DNA of 64,000 nucleotides from Brevundimonas sp. NIBR10 (GTDB taxonomy: Bacteria > Pseudomonadota > Alphaproteobacteria > Caulobacterales > Caulobacteraceae). Location: NCBI RefSeq assembly GCF_027912515.1, contig NZ_CP115464.1, forward strand, positions 806,001 to 870,000, given 5' to 3'. Below are positions 9,049 through 16,717 of this stretch, one piece after another. Under the pieces are notes generated by a model that was given only the letters and a program-made list of their open reading frames with translations, had not been told where the DNA came from and ran no database searches. Each line of letters begins with the position of its first letter. Position 1 is the first letter of the stretch. Position numbers and translations under genes: made by a program.

Positions 9049-9059
9049 AGGACTATGAA

Positions 9060-9806
9060 GTGCTCGATATGGAGAAGACTGCGGCGCGCGAGAACGCCAG
9101 CCCCGCACCGCGGAGACGCGGCCGGCCGTTGATCGCCGACCAGACGTCCCTGACCAAGATGGACGTCTTCGAACGCGGGCTGCAGATCGCCAGGACGACA
9201 GCGCTGCAGGACATCACGATCACGGAGATCGCGCGCGCCCTGGATGTCACCCCGGCCATGATTCACTATCTCATCACGTCACGGGAAGGGCTCATTTCCG
9301 GGGTCATGAACGCCTTCTATCAACGCCTGAGCGTGGACTGGCCGGAGCCTGCGGGCAATTGGCGCGAACACCTCGTCGCCGTCTCCCATCACGTCCGCCG
9401 CTACTATGTCGAATACCGGGGCGTGGTGCTTTACATCGGCGCGCACAACCGGCACCGCGTCGTCCAGCAGGTTGAGGTCGGCGAAACCGACTATGGTCTG
9501 GTGTTTCTGGACCGGCTGTTCCAGGCGGCGATGCGCATGCGTCTGGACGCCCATCATACCGTCCTGTTCTGCGAGACCCTGATCGAGTTTCTGTCAGCCC
9601 AGGCGCGGGCCGCGATCGTTACGCGGTTGCCCCGGGCGCACGAGCCGTTTCTGCGCGGCGTCTTCGACAAGCTCGATCCCGAGGCCTATCCGGGCATCGC
9701 CTTCGCCTCCGACGAGCTCTTCCAGACCGATCACGAGACCCTTTTCGAACAGGGGCTGTCGATGATGATGGATGCGTTCGAGATCCGTCGCGCCAAGCTC
9801 ATCTGA
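9060..9806 (+). CDS. TetR-family transcriptional regulator
   Basis: A 248-aa regulator with an Arg-rich N-terminal arm (RRRGRP, about 18-23) and a helix-turn-helix near residues 30-75 (ITITEIARALDVTPAMIHYLITSREGLI). The recognition helix has the unusual PAMIHYLI in place of the common xxxYYHF. The long helical effector domain includes FCETLIEFLSAQ. GTG 9060 has an ideal site (AAGGA, 7-nt spacing); ATG 9069 in the same frame is the alternative. It is convergent with the MFS gene that ends the first catabolic operon, so it is a candidate but unproven regulator of that operon. Confidence 0.85.
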   Translation: MLDMEKTAARENASPAPRRRGRPLIADQTSLTKMDVFERGLQIARTTALQDITITEIARALDVTPAMIHYLITSREGLISGVMNAFYQRLSVDWPEPAGNWREHLVAVSHHVRRYYVEYRGVVLYIGAHNRHRVVQQVEVGETDYGLVFLDRLFQAAMRMRLDAHHTVLFCETLIEFLSAQARAAIVTRLPRAHEPFLRGVFDKLDPEAYPGIAFASDELFQTDHETLFEQGLSMMMDAFEIRRAKLI

Positions 9807-9921
9807 GCCAGGGCGGACCGGGCGCCCGCTCGGTCCCGGGACCGGTCGCCCGGAAAGCCGAGGCTGTTGAGCCGGGCGCGCCTGTCCGCAGGCCCGGGTG
9901 ACGGCCGGGATCGGGCAGAGA

Positions 9922-9948
9922 CCGCCCGGGACGTTTCGCCCCGGGCGG
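9922..9948. terminator. Hairpin between convergent TetR and MFS genes
   Basis: CCGCCCGGG and CCCGGGCGG form a 9-bp stem around a 9-nt loop, 6 nt beyond the MFS stop on the minus strand and about 115 nt after the TetR stop. It is positioned to terminate transcripts from either side. Confidence 0.5.
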
Positions 9949-9954
9949 CCATGC

Positions 9955-11256
9955 TCATCCGGCTTTTTCGGCGAATTCGGTCGCCGGAGTGGTGACCAGA
10001 TCGGAGCGAAGGGTGCGGGCCGCTGTCAGAAACACGACGATGGCGGCAGCGCTGGCCACGAGCGCCAGGGCGATGGCGATGCTCAACGCCTGGGGACCGC
10101 CGCCGAGGCGGTCGCTGATGACGCCCACGAACACCGGACCCAGGCTCATGGAAAAGACATTGGCGAAGAAGACGTAGAAGGCGCCTGTGAAGGTCCGGAC
10201 GCGCGCCGGCATCAGCGACTGGGTCGTGGCGATCATGGGCGCGAAATACATCTGCACCAGCGCCCCGTTCACGACGCCGACCGCGACCGAAAGCCCCAGG
10301 TTCGGCGTGAACAGCTGGACGAGGGTGAGCGGGATCAGCAGGGCCTCGGCGATCGCCGGCAACCGCAGGTACCAGCGCGCATCCGTTTTGCCGAGGCGGT
10401 CGCTGAGATAGCCGGCCGAGGCCATTCCGATCAGACCGCCCACGCCGCCGATCAGGGCCATGACACCGCCGACCTCGCGGATCGGCATATGGTGGACCCG
10501 GGCGTAGAACTGCGGAAACCAGATGGATGTGGCGTAGAAGCTGAACAGGTGCAGGGCCGCTGCAACGAGGATGAGGCGGTAGGAGCGGCACGCCCACATC
10601 AGTTTGAGAACGTCGCGGAGCGGCGGCAGCACGGCGTGGGCCCGGGCGCCGTCTAGGGCTCCGCGGATCGGTTCGCGCAGGATGAGGAAGGTGACCGGCA
10701 CGAGCAGCATTCCGGCGAGGCCCACCCAGAGGAAGGCGTGGCGCCACCCCAGGGCATGGCTCAACCAACCGCCCAGAAGGAAGCCCAGCAGGATGCCCAG
10801 CGGCAGCGACATGGCCCAGAGCGCCACCGCGCCGGCCCGGCGTTCGCGAGGAAAGAGGTCGGAAATCAGGGAATGGCTGATCGGCGCGCAGCCGGCCTCT
10901 CCGATCGCGACGCCCATGCGGCATACGAGCAGGGCGGCATAGCTTGTGGCGAAGCCTGTCACGGCCGTCAGCCCCGTCCAGACGAGAAGGCAGACGCCCA
11001 GCACGCCCTTGCGGCTGGTCCTGTCGGCGAGCCGCCCGATCGGCAGTCCGAAGGTGGTGTAGACCAGTCCGAACGAGGCGCCGAGCAACAGACCGAGCTG
11101 GGTGTCGGTGAAGCCCAGCTCGGCCTTCATCGGGATCTGCAGGATCGAGATGATGGTGCGATCGAGATAGTTGAAGACCCCGATGGCGAACAGAAGGGCC
11201 AGCGCCACCCAGCTGGCGCGCGGGACCTGAACCCTGGCAGGCGTATCGATGGACAT
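9955..11256 (-). CDS. MFS transporter (aromatic acid-type uptake)
   Basis: A 433-aa twelve-TM carrier. TM1 contains FNYLDRTIISILQIPMK, a pattern common to aromatic-acid and glycerol-phosphate-type MFS carriers. The loop 2-3 motif GLPIGRLADRTSRK and the second-half copy AGYLSDRLGKTDAR match the MFS signature. ATG 11256 is preceded by GAGGAA. It is the last gene of an eight-gene minus-strand operon and lies 32 nt after the thioesterase, so it probably carries the aromatic substrate of that operon across the inner membrane. The hexuronate/ACS-like family does not by itself define the substrate. Confidence 0.88.
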   Translation of the reverse strand: MSIDTPARVQVPRASWVALALLFAIGVFNYLDRTIISILQIPMKAELGFTDTQLGLLLGASFGLVYTTFGLPIGRLADRTSRKGVLGVCLLVWTGLTAVTGFATSYAALLVCRMGVAIGEAGCAPISHSLISDLFPRERRAGAVALWAMSLPLGILLGFLLGGWLSHALGWRHAFLWVGLAGMLLVPVTFLILREPIRGALDGARAHAVLPPLRDVLKLMWACRSYRLILVAAALHLFSFYATSIWFPQFYARVHHMPIREVGGVMALIGGVGGLIGMASAGYLSDRLGKTDARWYLRLPAIAEALLIPLTLVQLFTPNLGLSVAVGVVNGALVQMYFAPMIATTQSLMPARVRTFTGAFYVFFANVFSMSLGPVFVGVISDRLGGGPQALSIAIALALVASAAAIVVFLTAARTLRSDLVTTPATEFAEKAG

Positions 11257-11288
11257 CTGTGTTTCCTCGGCTCTGCGGCCAGCGCGGC

Positions 11289-11741
11289 TTATTCGCCGCA
11301 TTCCCTTTGATAGTCTTCGAGCCGGGCTCTGACGGCCTCGGGCAGACGAACCGCCGCGACCGCAACCGGGTCGAGACAGATGCGTGTCATGCGGGTTTCG
11401 AACACCGGCTCGCCCGAGAGGCGCGCGGCCGCAATGATCATTTCGAAGGTGGTGTTGCCGATCGAGGAGACCGTAACCACCATCCGGAAGCGATCATCGG
11501 GCCGCAGAAAGCTGCGGAAGACCGTCGACAGGGCTTTCATCGGCAGGCCGAGCCTGCGATCTGTGGCCGGGTCCCTCAGTTCGCCGATGACCTCGCTGGA
11601 CAGATACTGGGCCGCCCCGGCGGCGTAGTCGCCAAACCGGGGCGTGTAGACGAAACCGGCGGGATCGCAGTCTCCCCAAAGCACCTGACGCTCGACTGTG
11701 ACCGGGCGCCGGCCCACCAGGCCCTCGCGAAAATGGATCAT
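11289..11741 (-). CDS. 4-hydroxybenzoyl-CoA thioesterase-type hotdog thioesterase
   Basis: A 150-aa hotdog-fold protein. The N-terminal motif WGDCDPAGFVYTPRF carries the catalytic Asp of 4HBT-type enzymes (DxDxxGxVY-like), and the length is typical. The ATG at 11741 overlaps the stop of the aryl-CoA hydroxylase gene (ATGA). Coupling of a CoA ligase, an acyl-CoA hydroxylase and a thioesterase in one operon matches the known CoA-dependent salicylate-to-gentisate logic, where the thioesterase frees the hydroxylated acid. On that basis it should hydrolyse a hydroxyaryl-CoA. The exact substrate is inferred. Confidence 0.85.
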   Translation of the reverse strand: MIHFREGLVGRRPVTVERQVLWGDCDPAGFVYTPRFGDYAAGAAQYLSSEVIGELRDPATDRRLGLPMKALSTVFRSFLRPDDRFRMVVTVSSIGNTTFEMIIAAARLSGEPVFETRMTRICLDPVAVAAVRLPEAVRARLEDYQRECGE

Positions 11742-12904
11742 CCCGCCAACGCCAAAGAGGGGGCGTCATCGGGCGGCGCAAGATGGCCGTACCGCTCCAT
11801 GAAGTCGGGGAACTCGGAGCGCAGACGGTCCAGCCCGATGCGGCCGGTTCGCATCATGAAGTCGAAGACGAACGGCACGGGCTCCAGACGGTCGGCGATC
11901 TCGCCGACATTTTCATACCAGGCGATGCTGCGATCGCGCGCCTCAACGAGCTTGGCCTTGGCCGGTTCACGCACCTTGCGGAAGGTGGCGAGGGCGGCGT
12001 CGACGTCGTTCGGGTTCTCGATGATGGAGAAGGCGAGGGTGACCGCATCATCCATGGCCATCCGCGTTCCGGAGCCGATGGTCGGGTGCGGACTGTGCAG
12101 GGCGTCTCCGATCAGGACGCGGTTGCCGACCGACCAGTTGTCCACCTCGACCATCGTCAGGGCGCGCCAGATCGAGTTGTTGGTGATCAGATTGCCGCCG
12201 TCGAGCTCTTCGGCGAACATCGCCGTGCTAAACGCGACCTGTTCGTCGTGGGACATTTCGCCGAGCCCGGAGCGCCGCCAGGCTTCGTCGTCGCATTCCG
12301 CCACGAAGGTGCTGGTCAGCTCGGTGTGGGCGTAGCCCACCGACCAGAAATAGCCGAACTCCGTCTTCTTGAAGATCAGGAACGGCGGCGCGTAGTGCCG
12401 GTCGGAACCGTACCAAGCCATCCGGTTGGTCAGGGTCCGGCTTCGCGTGCCGAACTCCGCCTCATGCGCCCGGCGGACGATCGAATTGCTGCCGTCGGAG
12501 CCGACGACCAGGTCGCAGTCCGCGAACCGGTCCAGGCCCTCAAGCCGGACGTCATAATGGATCCGCGCCCCGGCGGCTTCGGCGTGGCGTTTGAGAATGC
12601 CGAGCAGGGTCAGGCGCCCGATGCCTGCGCCATAGCCGTCGCGCTCGACCAGGATGCGTTCGCCCCGGTGACCCAGAAGCTGATGCCGGCCGAAATAGGC
12701 CGAACGCATGATCTCGTCGTGTGACGCCTCATCCGCCATGCGCATACGCCCCCAGCTGGAGCTGTTCAGGCCGACACCGAAGCCGTAGGTCGCGTCCCTC
12801 GGATTCTGTTCATAGACATCGATGCTGGCCCCGGGGAGACGCTTGCCCAGGATCAGCGCGAGGTAGAGGCCGGCCGGGCCGGCGCCGACGATCCCGATTT
12901 TCAT
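11738..12904 (-). CDS. Aryl-CoA hydroxylase, salicylyl-CoA 5-hydroxylase/anthraniloyl-CoA monooxygenase-like FAD enzyme
   Basis: A 388-aa flavoprotein of the FAD_binding_3 group. The Rossmann motif is GAGPAG (7-12), then YGFGVGLNSSS and the GIGRLTLLGIL segment. The second FAD motif LIGDALHSPHPTIGSGTRMAMDDA is very close in pattern to salicylyl-CoA 5-hydroxylase and the hydroxylase half of anthraniloyl-CoA monooxygenase, as is the TSTFVAECDDEAWRRSGL stretch. Phenol hydroxylases working on free acids usually end this motif differently. Expected reaction: NAD(P)H- and O2-dependent hydroxylation of an aryl-CoA thioester. ATG 12904 overlaps the stop of the 83-aa gene, and its own stop overlaps the thioesterase start, so all three are translationally coupled. 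Confidence 0.82.
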   Translation of the reverse strand: MKIGIVGAGPAGLYLALILGKRLPGASIDVYEQNPRDATYGFGVGLNSSSWGRMRMADEASHDEIMRSAYFGRHQLLGHRGERILVERDGYGAGIGRLTLLGILKRHAEAAGARIHYDVRLEGLDRFADCDLVVGSDGSNSIVRRAHEAEFGTRSRTLTNRMAWYGSDRHYAPPFLIFKKTEFGYFWSVGYAHTELTSTFVAECDDEAWRRSGLGEMSHDEQVAFSTAMFAEELDGGNLITNNSIWRALTMVEVDNWSVGNRVLIGDALHSPHPTIGSGTRMAMDDAVTLAFSIIENPNDVDAALATFRKVREPAKAKLVEARDRSIAWYENVGEIADRLEPVPFVFDFMMRTGRIGLDRLRSEFPDFMERYGHLAPPDDAPSLALAG

Positions 12905-13152
12905 TCCACGCCCCTGATGATCATCTCGTCCTTGTCGAAGGCCGCGATGCGACCAACGATCCCGCCGATCAAAGCCGAGTTCCACAGCGCCGGACCGAGG
13001 CCCAGGGCCTTGCGTCGCAGCCGGATCTCGTCCTCGGCCTCGATGCGCCAGTAGCCCTTCACAGGCTCGCGCACGGCATAGCCCGCCTCGCGTGACGTCT
13101 CGACGACCGGAAGGAACTCCTCCAGGTCCGGCACATAGATCACCGCCGTCAT
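12901..13152 (-). CDS. Small protein of unknown function (83 aa)
   Basis: I do not recognise the family. The 83-residue protein begins MTAVIYVPDLEEF, has a basic central stretch (RLRRKALGLG), a hydrophobic Gly-rich segment (LIGGIVGRIAAF) and an acidic end (DKDEMIIRG). It has no signal peptide, no Cys pair and no clear TM helix. It is real rather than a chance ORF: its ATG overlaps the stop of the VOC dioxygenase and its stop overlaps the start of the aryl-CoA hydroxylase, both as ATGA. The spacing demands stoichiometric synthesis with those enzymes, so it may be an accessory subunit, a substrate channel or an assembly factor. Confidence 0.7.
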   Translation of the reverse strand: MTAVIYVPDLEEFLPVVETSREAGYAVREPVKGYWRIEAEDEIRLRRKALGLGPALWNSALIGGIVGRIAAFDKDEMIIRGVE

Positions 13153-13754
13153 GCCGCGGTCTCCAGAAGACGGGCGACAAGCTGGCCCTTGCGTTCCCAG
13201 ATGTCGGTGATGCTGCGCAGCCGGTCGCCGGCGGCGGCGGCGGCGTCCTCCGCCTCGATCGCGGCCTGGATCGACATCTCGGCGTCAAGGGCGTCGAGGG
13301 GGACGAAGGGGCGCAGTGGCGCGGTGATTTCGACGCTGTAGCCGTTCGGGTCCAGGCAGTAGATCGACTCGATCACTTCGTGACGGAGCTGATAGCGGAT
13401 CTCGAGACCCTTGCCCTCAAGGCGGGCGCGCCACCGGGCGAGGGTTTCCAGATCGGGGACCTGCCAGGCCGTGTGGGTGGCCCGGTCGAAGTGGTGTTCC
13501 TTCTGCACCAGCTCCGTGGGCCGATCGGTGCCGATATAGTAGAAGAAGGCGATCGTGCTGCCGTTTCCGCTGTCGAAGAAGAAATGCAGGAAGTCGGGGT
13601 GGTCGTTGGGGCCCCAGCCGCGCGCCGCGATGCAGTGGATCAGGGGAAGGCCCATGATGTCGCGATAGAATTCGACGGTCTCGCGCAGCTTCCAGGTTGG
13701 CCGGGCGGTATGGTGGACGCCATTCAGCGTCAGGGTCAGGTCTGGCTCAGTCAT
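13149..13754 (-). CDS. VOC-family (glyoxalase/extradiol dioxygenase-like) protein
   Basis: A 201-aa protein with two beta-alpha-beta3 modules (about 13-73 and 90-146) and a helical tail. Candidate metal ligands are His14 or His15 (GVHHTA), His94 (ATHTAW) and Glu142 (YSVEI), a 2-His-1-Glu set as in type I extradiol dioxygenases and related VOC enzymes. ATG 13754 has a strong AAGGAG site. It lies between the CoA ligase (27 nt upstream) and the 83-aa gene. With no cupin ring-cleaving enzyme in the operon, it is the best candidate for the ring-cleavage step, but an isomerase or hydrolase role cannot be excluded. Confidence 0.8.
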   Translation of the reverse strand: MTEPDLTLTLNGVHHTARPTWKLRETVEFYRDIMGLPLIHCIAARGWGPNDHPDFLHFFFDSGNGSTIAFFYYIGTDRPTELVQKEHHFDRATHTAWQVPDLETLARWRARLEGKGLEIRYQLRHEVIESIYCLDPNGYSVEITAPLRPFVPLDALDAEMSIQAAIEAEDAAAAAGDRLRSITDIWERKGQLVARLLETAA

Positions 13755-13781
13755 GACGAATCTCCTTGGACGGTGAAGGGC

Positions 13782-15482
13782 TCATGCGGCCGCCTGCCCC
13801 TCTTGCTCGAGGGCCGCGATGACGGCCTTCTTCATGGCCGCCTTGTCGATCTTGCCGACCTTGGTCAGGGACAGCGCCGCGACGGTCTGCACGCGTTCGG
13901 GCCATTTGAACTTGGCGACGCCGACGGCGCCGAAGAACCGCTGCAGCTCCGCAAGATCGAACCCGGGCGCATCGGCCTTGAGCACGATCATGGCGCAGGC
14001 GCGCTCGCCCATCCGGGGACAGGGATAGGCGACGACCGCGGCATGCATGACCGCAGGGTGTCGGAGCAGGACGCCTTCGACTTCCGCGGCGTTGATCTTT
14101 TCTCCGCCCCGGCTGATGACGTCCTTGAGGCGACCCTCGTAGCGGAAGTAGCTGAGCCCGCCGATCCGGACCCGGCTCATCAGGTCCCCGCTGCGGTAAA
14201 AGCCGTCCTCGGTGAAGGCTTCGCGGTTCCGCGCCGGGGCGTTGAAATACCCGGGCACGATAAAGGGGCCTCTGCAGGCCATCTCGCCCACCTCGCCGTC
14301 GCGAACCTCACGCGATCCTTCCGGCTCGAGGATCACGACCTCGTCCCAGTCCGATAACGGCCGGCCGAGCGTGGTCTTCCAGACGTCCTCCGGGTCGCCC
14401 GTCCGCGGATAGAGGTTCAGCCCTTCGGTCATCCCGAACATCTGCCAGGTCGGGACGCCGAGCCAGGCGCGGGCCTGTTCCGCCATTTCCGTCGAGCCCG
14501 CCTGCCACAGGGCGCGCACGCTCGAGAAATCGGCGCCCAGGGCCTGGGCCTGCTGGAAATAGGGCGTCAGCCCGCTGATCAGCTGGGCGATCCAGGTCGG
14601 ACGGGCGTCCGTGATGAGGCGGGCGAAGCTCTCGCCGCTGAGCTCGGAGGCGATGGCCACGGTTCCGCCGGCCAGCAGGGTGGGGCCCCAGCAGCAGCCC
14701 ATGGCGGCGTTGTGAATGGGGGGATAGGCGATGAACATGGTGTCGTCGGCCCGGTAACCGAGCCGCTCGATCGTCAGCGTCATGTTCAGGAGATAGTCGT
14801 TCTGGAACCGCGGGATGATCTTGGGCACTCCGGTGGTGCCCCCGGACAGCTGGAAGATCGCGACCTGGAACGGATCGCGGGGCACCGCGGCCACGGTGGC
14901 GCGCGCCGCCTCGGGCGTCTGGGCCTCCGTCAGGGCGTCAAGGCGTGTGATGTCGGCTGCGGGAGCTCCGCGGGCCGCGACGATGAATTTGAGCGTCGGC
15001 GTGCGGGTCTGCACGGCTCTGGCGAAGGCCACCAGATCGAATCTGGGATCGTCCCCGTCGACGAGGTGCATCCGGGCGTGGCCCTCGGTCGCCAGATATT
15101 CGATCTCGTGCTCGCGATGGGCGAGAAGCGAGCAGATCGGGATGATGCCGGCCTTGAGACAGCCGATGAAGGCGACGTAGAATTCCGGCGAATTCCGCAT
15201 CTGGAAAAGCGCGCGGTCCAGCGGCTTCATGCCCAGGGCCAGAAAGCCTGCGGCCGCACGATCGCTGCGAACGTCCAGATCGGCATAGGTGACGGTTTCG
15301 CCCTCGTACCAGAGCGCGGCGCGGTCCGCGTTTCGCGTGAAGCTGTCCATCAGCCCGTCGATCAGGCCGCGGCGGGGCAACTCGCCGGCGGACAGGTATT
15401 TCGCCAGCCTCACAGGGTCGGGGTAGATGACGCCGGGCATCGGCCGGGCGACCCTGTCGACGCGAGCCGTGTCCTGGGTCAT
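13782..15482 (-). CDS. Aryl-CoA ligase / AMP-dependent synthetase (DhbE/salicylate-type)
   Basis: A 566-aa ANL-superfamily adenylating enzyme. The P-loop is FQLSGGTTGVPK, the A5 motif MFGMTEGL, A7 YRSGDL, A8 GRLKDVISRGGEKI, and the C-terminal catalytic Lys lies in TKVGKIDK. The N-terminal segment with MKPLDRALFQMRNSPEFY and SLLAHREHEI resembles 2,3-dihydroxybenzoate- and salicylate-AMP ligases more than fatty acyl-CoA ligases. No carrier protein or NRPS gene is near, so a CoA product in catabolism is more likely than siderophore synthesis. It starts at 15482, overlapping the hydrolase stop, and would make the thioester used by the aryl-CoA hydroxylase. Confidence 0.85.
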   Translation of the reverse strand: MTQDTARVDRVARPMPGVIYPDPVRLAKYLSAGELPRRGLIDGLMDSFTRNADRAALWYEGETVTYADLDVRSDRAAAGFLALGMKPLDRALFQMRNSPEFYVAFIGCLKAGIIPICSLLAHREHEIEYLATEGHARMHLVDGDDPRFDLVAFARAVQTRTPTLKFIVAARGAPAADITRLDALTEAQTPEAARATVAAVPRDPFQVAIFQLSGGTTGVPKIIPRFQNDYLLNMTLTIERLGYRADDTMFIAYPPIHNAAMGCCWGPTLLAGGTVAIASELSGESFARLITDARPTWIAQLISGLTPYFQQAQALGADFSSVRALWQAGSTEMAEQARAWLGVPTWQMFGMTEGLNLYPRTGDPEDVWKTTLGRPLSDWDEVVILEPEGSREVRDGEVGEMACRGPFIVPGYFNAPARNREAFTEDGFYRSGDLMSRVRIGGLSYFRYEGRLKDVISRGGEKINAAEVEGVLLRHPAVMHAAVVAYPCPRMGERACAMIVLKADAPGFDLAELQRFFGAVGVAKFKWPERVQTVAALSLTKVGKIDKAAMKKAVIAALEQEGQAAA

Positions 15483-16717
15483 TTGAACGTCTCCTCGATC
15501 CAGGCGGTCAGAAGATTGCAGGCGAGGGTCTGTCCGCTGGTCTCGCCGGGCGTGAGGGCCAGGCCGTGGTGATTGCCGCGCACCTTTGCGCGCTGCTTGT
15601 TCGCCGAGCCGATGCTGGCGAAGATCCCGTCAAGATCGGAGGGGAAGACCGAGTTGTCGCCCGTCATCTCGATCATCATCACCGGCTGATGGATGGCGCC
15701 GCCGGTCTTTTCGAAGGCGGCGTTGGAGGTGACGCCCGACCAGGTCGAGAGCCAGCTCTCCGGCGTGCAGACCCGGCCGAAGCCGACCGCGCCGAAGTTC
15801 GAGGCGAACGGATCCGGTCCCCACAAGGAGCCGAAGGAGCGATCGGAAGGATCGAGAGAGAGATCGAAGCATCGAGGATCGGCATCGGTGCGCCAGACCT
15901 GGAAGATCGGCTGATGCGCCGCCACGATCCGGTCCAGAGGCGTGGCGGTCCCCGCCTTCAGGCGGCTGCGGGCCTCCTGTTTTTCGGCGACCTTCTCAAG
16001 GGCGAAGGCGTCGATCCGCTCCACGCGCCGACGCTGGGCGACGCGGTAACGGGCCAGGAAGTCCGGATCGTAATGGGCGCCCTCGGGAGGCCGGGCGTAG
16101 CCGTTCTTCGGGCTGAAGGGGAACAGGTCGGGATCGATCGAACGGGCGTCCGTCTCGTCGACGACGGAGGGGTCGATCTCGTTCAACAGCAGCTTGCCCT
16201 GTCCCGGATGGGGCGAGATGAACATGAAGCCGTCGAGGGCGGGCATGGTCGCCAAGTTCAGTTTGGTCGGTCGCCCGGAGGGGGTGCGGGCGATACGGGC
16301 GTCGGGCGCGAGCAGGGCCTGCTGATTATAGAAGGCGATCAGGCTGGCGCCGCCCGAGACGCCCAGGCTCAGAACCCTTTCGAAGCGCTCCCGCAGGAAG
16401 GCGATGCCGGCTGCTGCGTCCTGGATGGCGAGTTCGTGCTCGAGCCGCAAATCATTCCCGGTTGTCCGGGCGCCTTGCGACCAGCAGGCGATCCCGGCCT
16501 CCAGCAAGTACGGAATGGCGTAGAAGGTGAGCGTCATCTCCCGGGGGTGCATGATGAAGGCGACGGTCTTCTCGCCGCCCCGGCTGTAGAGACAGCCGGT
16601 CGCCTGGGCGCCGTCCGCCGTCGTCAGGCGCTGGATCTCGACCTTGGTGCCGGCGGGAAGGAGGTCGGGATTCCATCCCGACCCCCGCAGGCCCGCCGTG
16701 GGCGCTGATGCATTCAT
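15479..16717 (-). CDS. Alpha/beta hydrolase-fold protein (412 aa)
   Basis: A cytoplasmic protein without a signal peptide. The oxyanion-type segment is AFIMHPREMT, the nucleophile elbow is GVSGGAS, and late histidines (RGNHHGLAL) could complete a triad; the acid may be in MTGDNSVFP. At 412 aa it is longer than usual because of a large charged insert between the nucleophile and the C-terminal third. Its ATG (16717) overlaps the stop of the TonB receptor by 1 nt and its stop overlaps the CoA ligase start. It may free the aromatic acid from a conjugate on entry, or hydrolyse the ring-fission product. Fold call firm, substrate unknown. Confidence 0.75.
   Translation of the reverse strand: MNASAPTAGLRGSGWNPDLLPAGTKVEIQRLTTADGAQATGCLYSRGGEKTVAFIMHPREMTLTFYAIPYLLEAGIACWSQGARTTGNDLRLEHELAIQDAAAGIAFLRERFERVLSLGVSGGASLIAFYNQQALLAPDARIARTPSGRPTKLNLATMPALDGFMFISPHPGQGKLLLNEIDPSVVDETDARSIDPDLFPFSPKNGYARPPEGAHYDPDFLARYRVAQRRRVERIDAFALEKVAEKQEARSRLKAGTATPLDRIVAAHQPIFQVWRTDADPRCFDLSLDPSDRSFGSLWGPDPFASNFGAVGFGRVCTPESWLSTWSGVTSNAAFEKTGGAIHQPVMMIEMTGDNSVFPSDLDGIFASIGSANKQRAKVRGNHHGLALTPGETSGQTLACNLLTAWIEETFK

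Noticed and set aside
9731..11365. 544-aa minus-strand ORF overlapping the MFS gene
   Set aside because: Same strand but different frame from the MFS gene; the translation is Arg/Pro-rich with no TM pattern, while the other frame is a clear twelve-TM carrier.
13782..15482. CoA ligase as a siderophore-type salicylate-AMP ligase
   Set aside because: No carrier-protein, isochorismate or NRPS genes are near; the operon context is catabolic. In vitro acceptor preference would be needed to exclude it fully.
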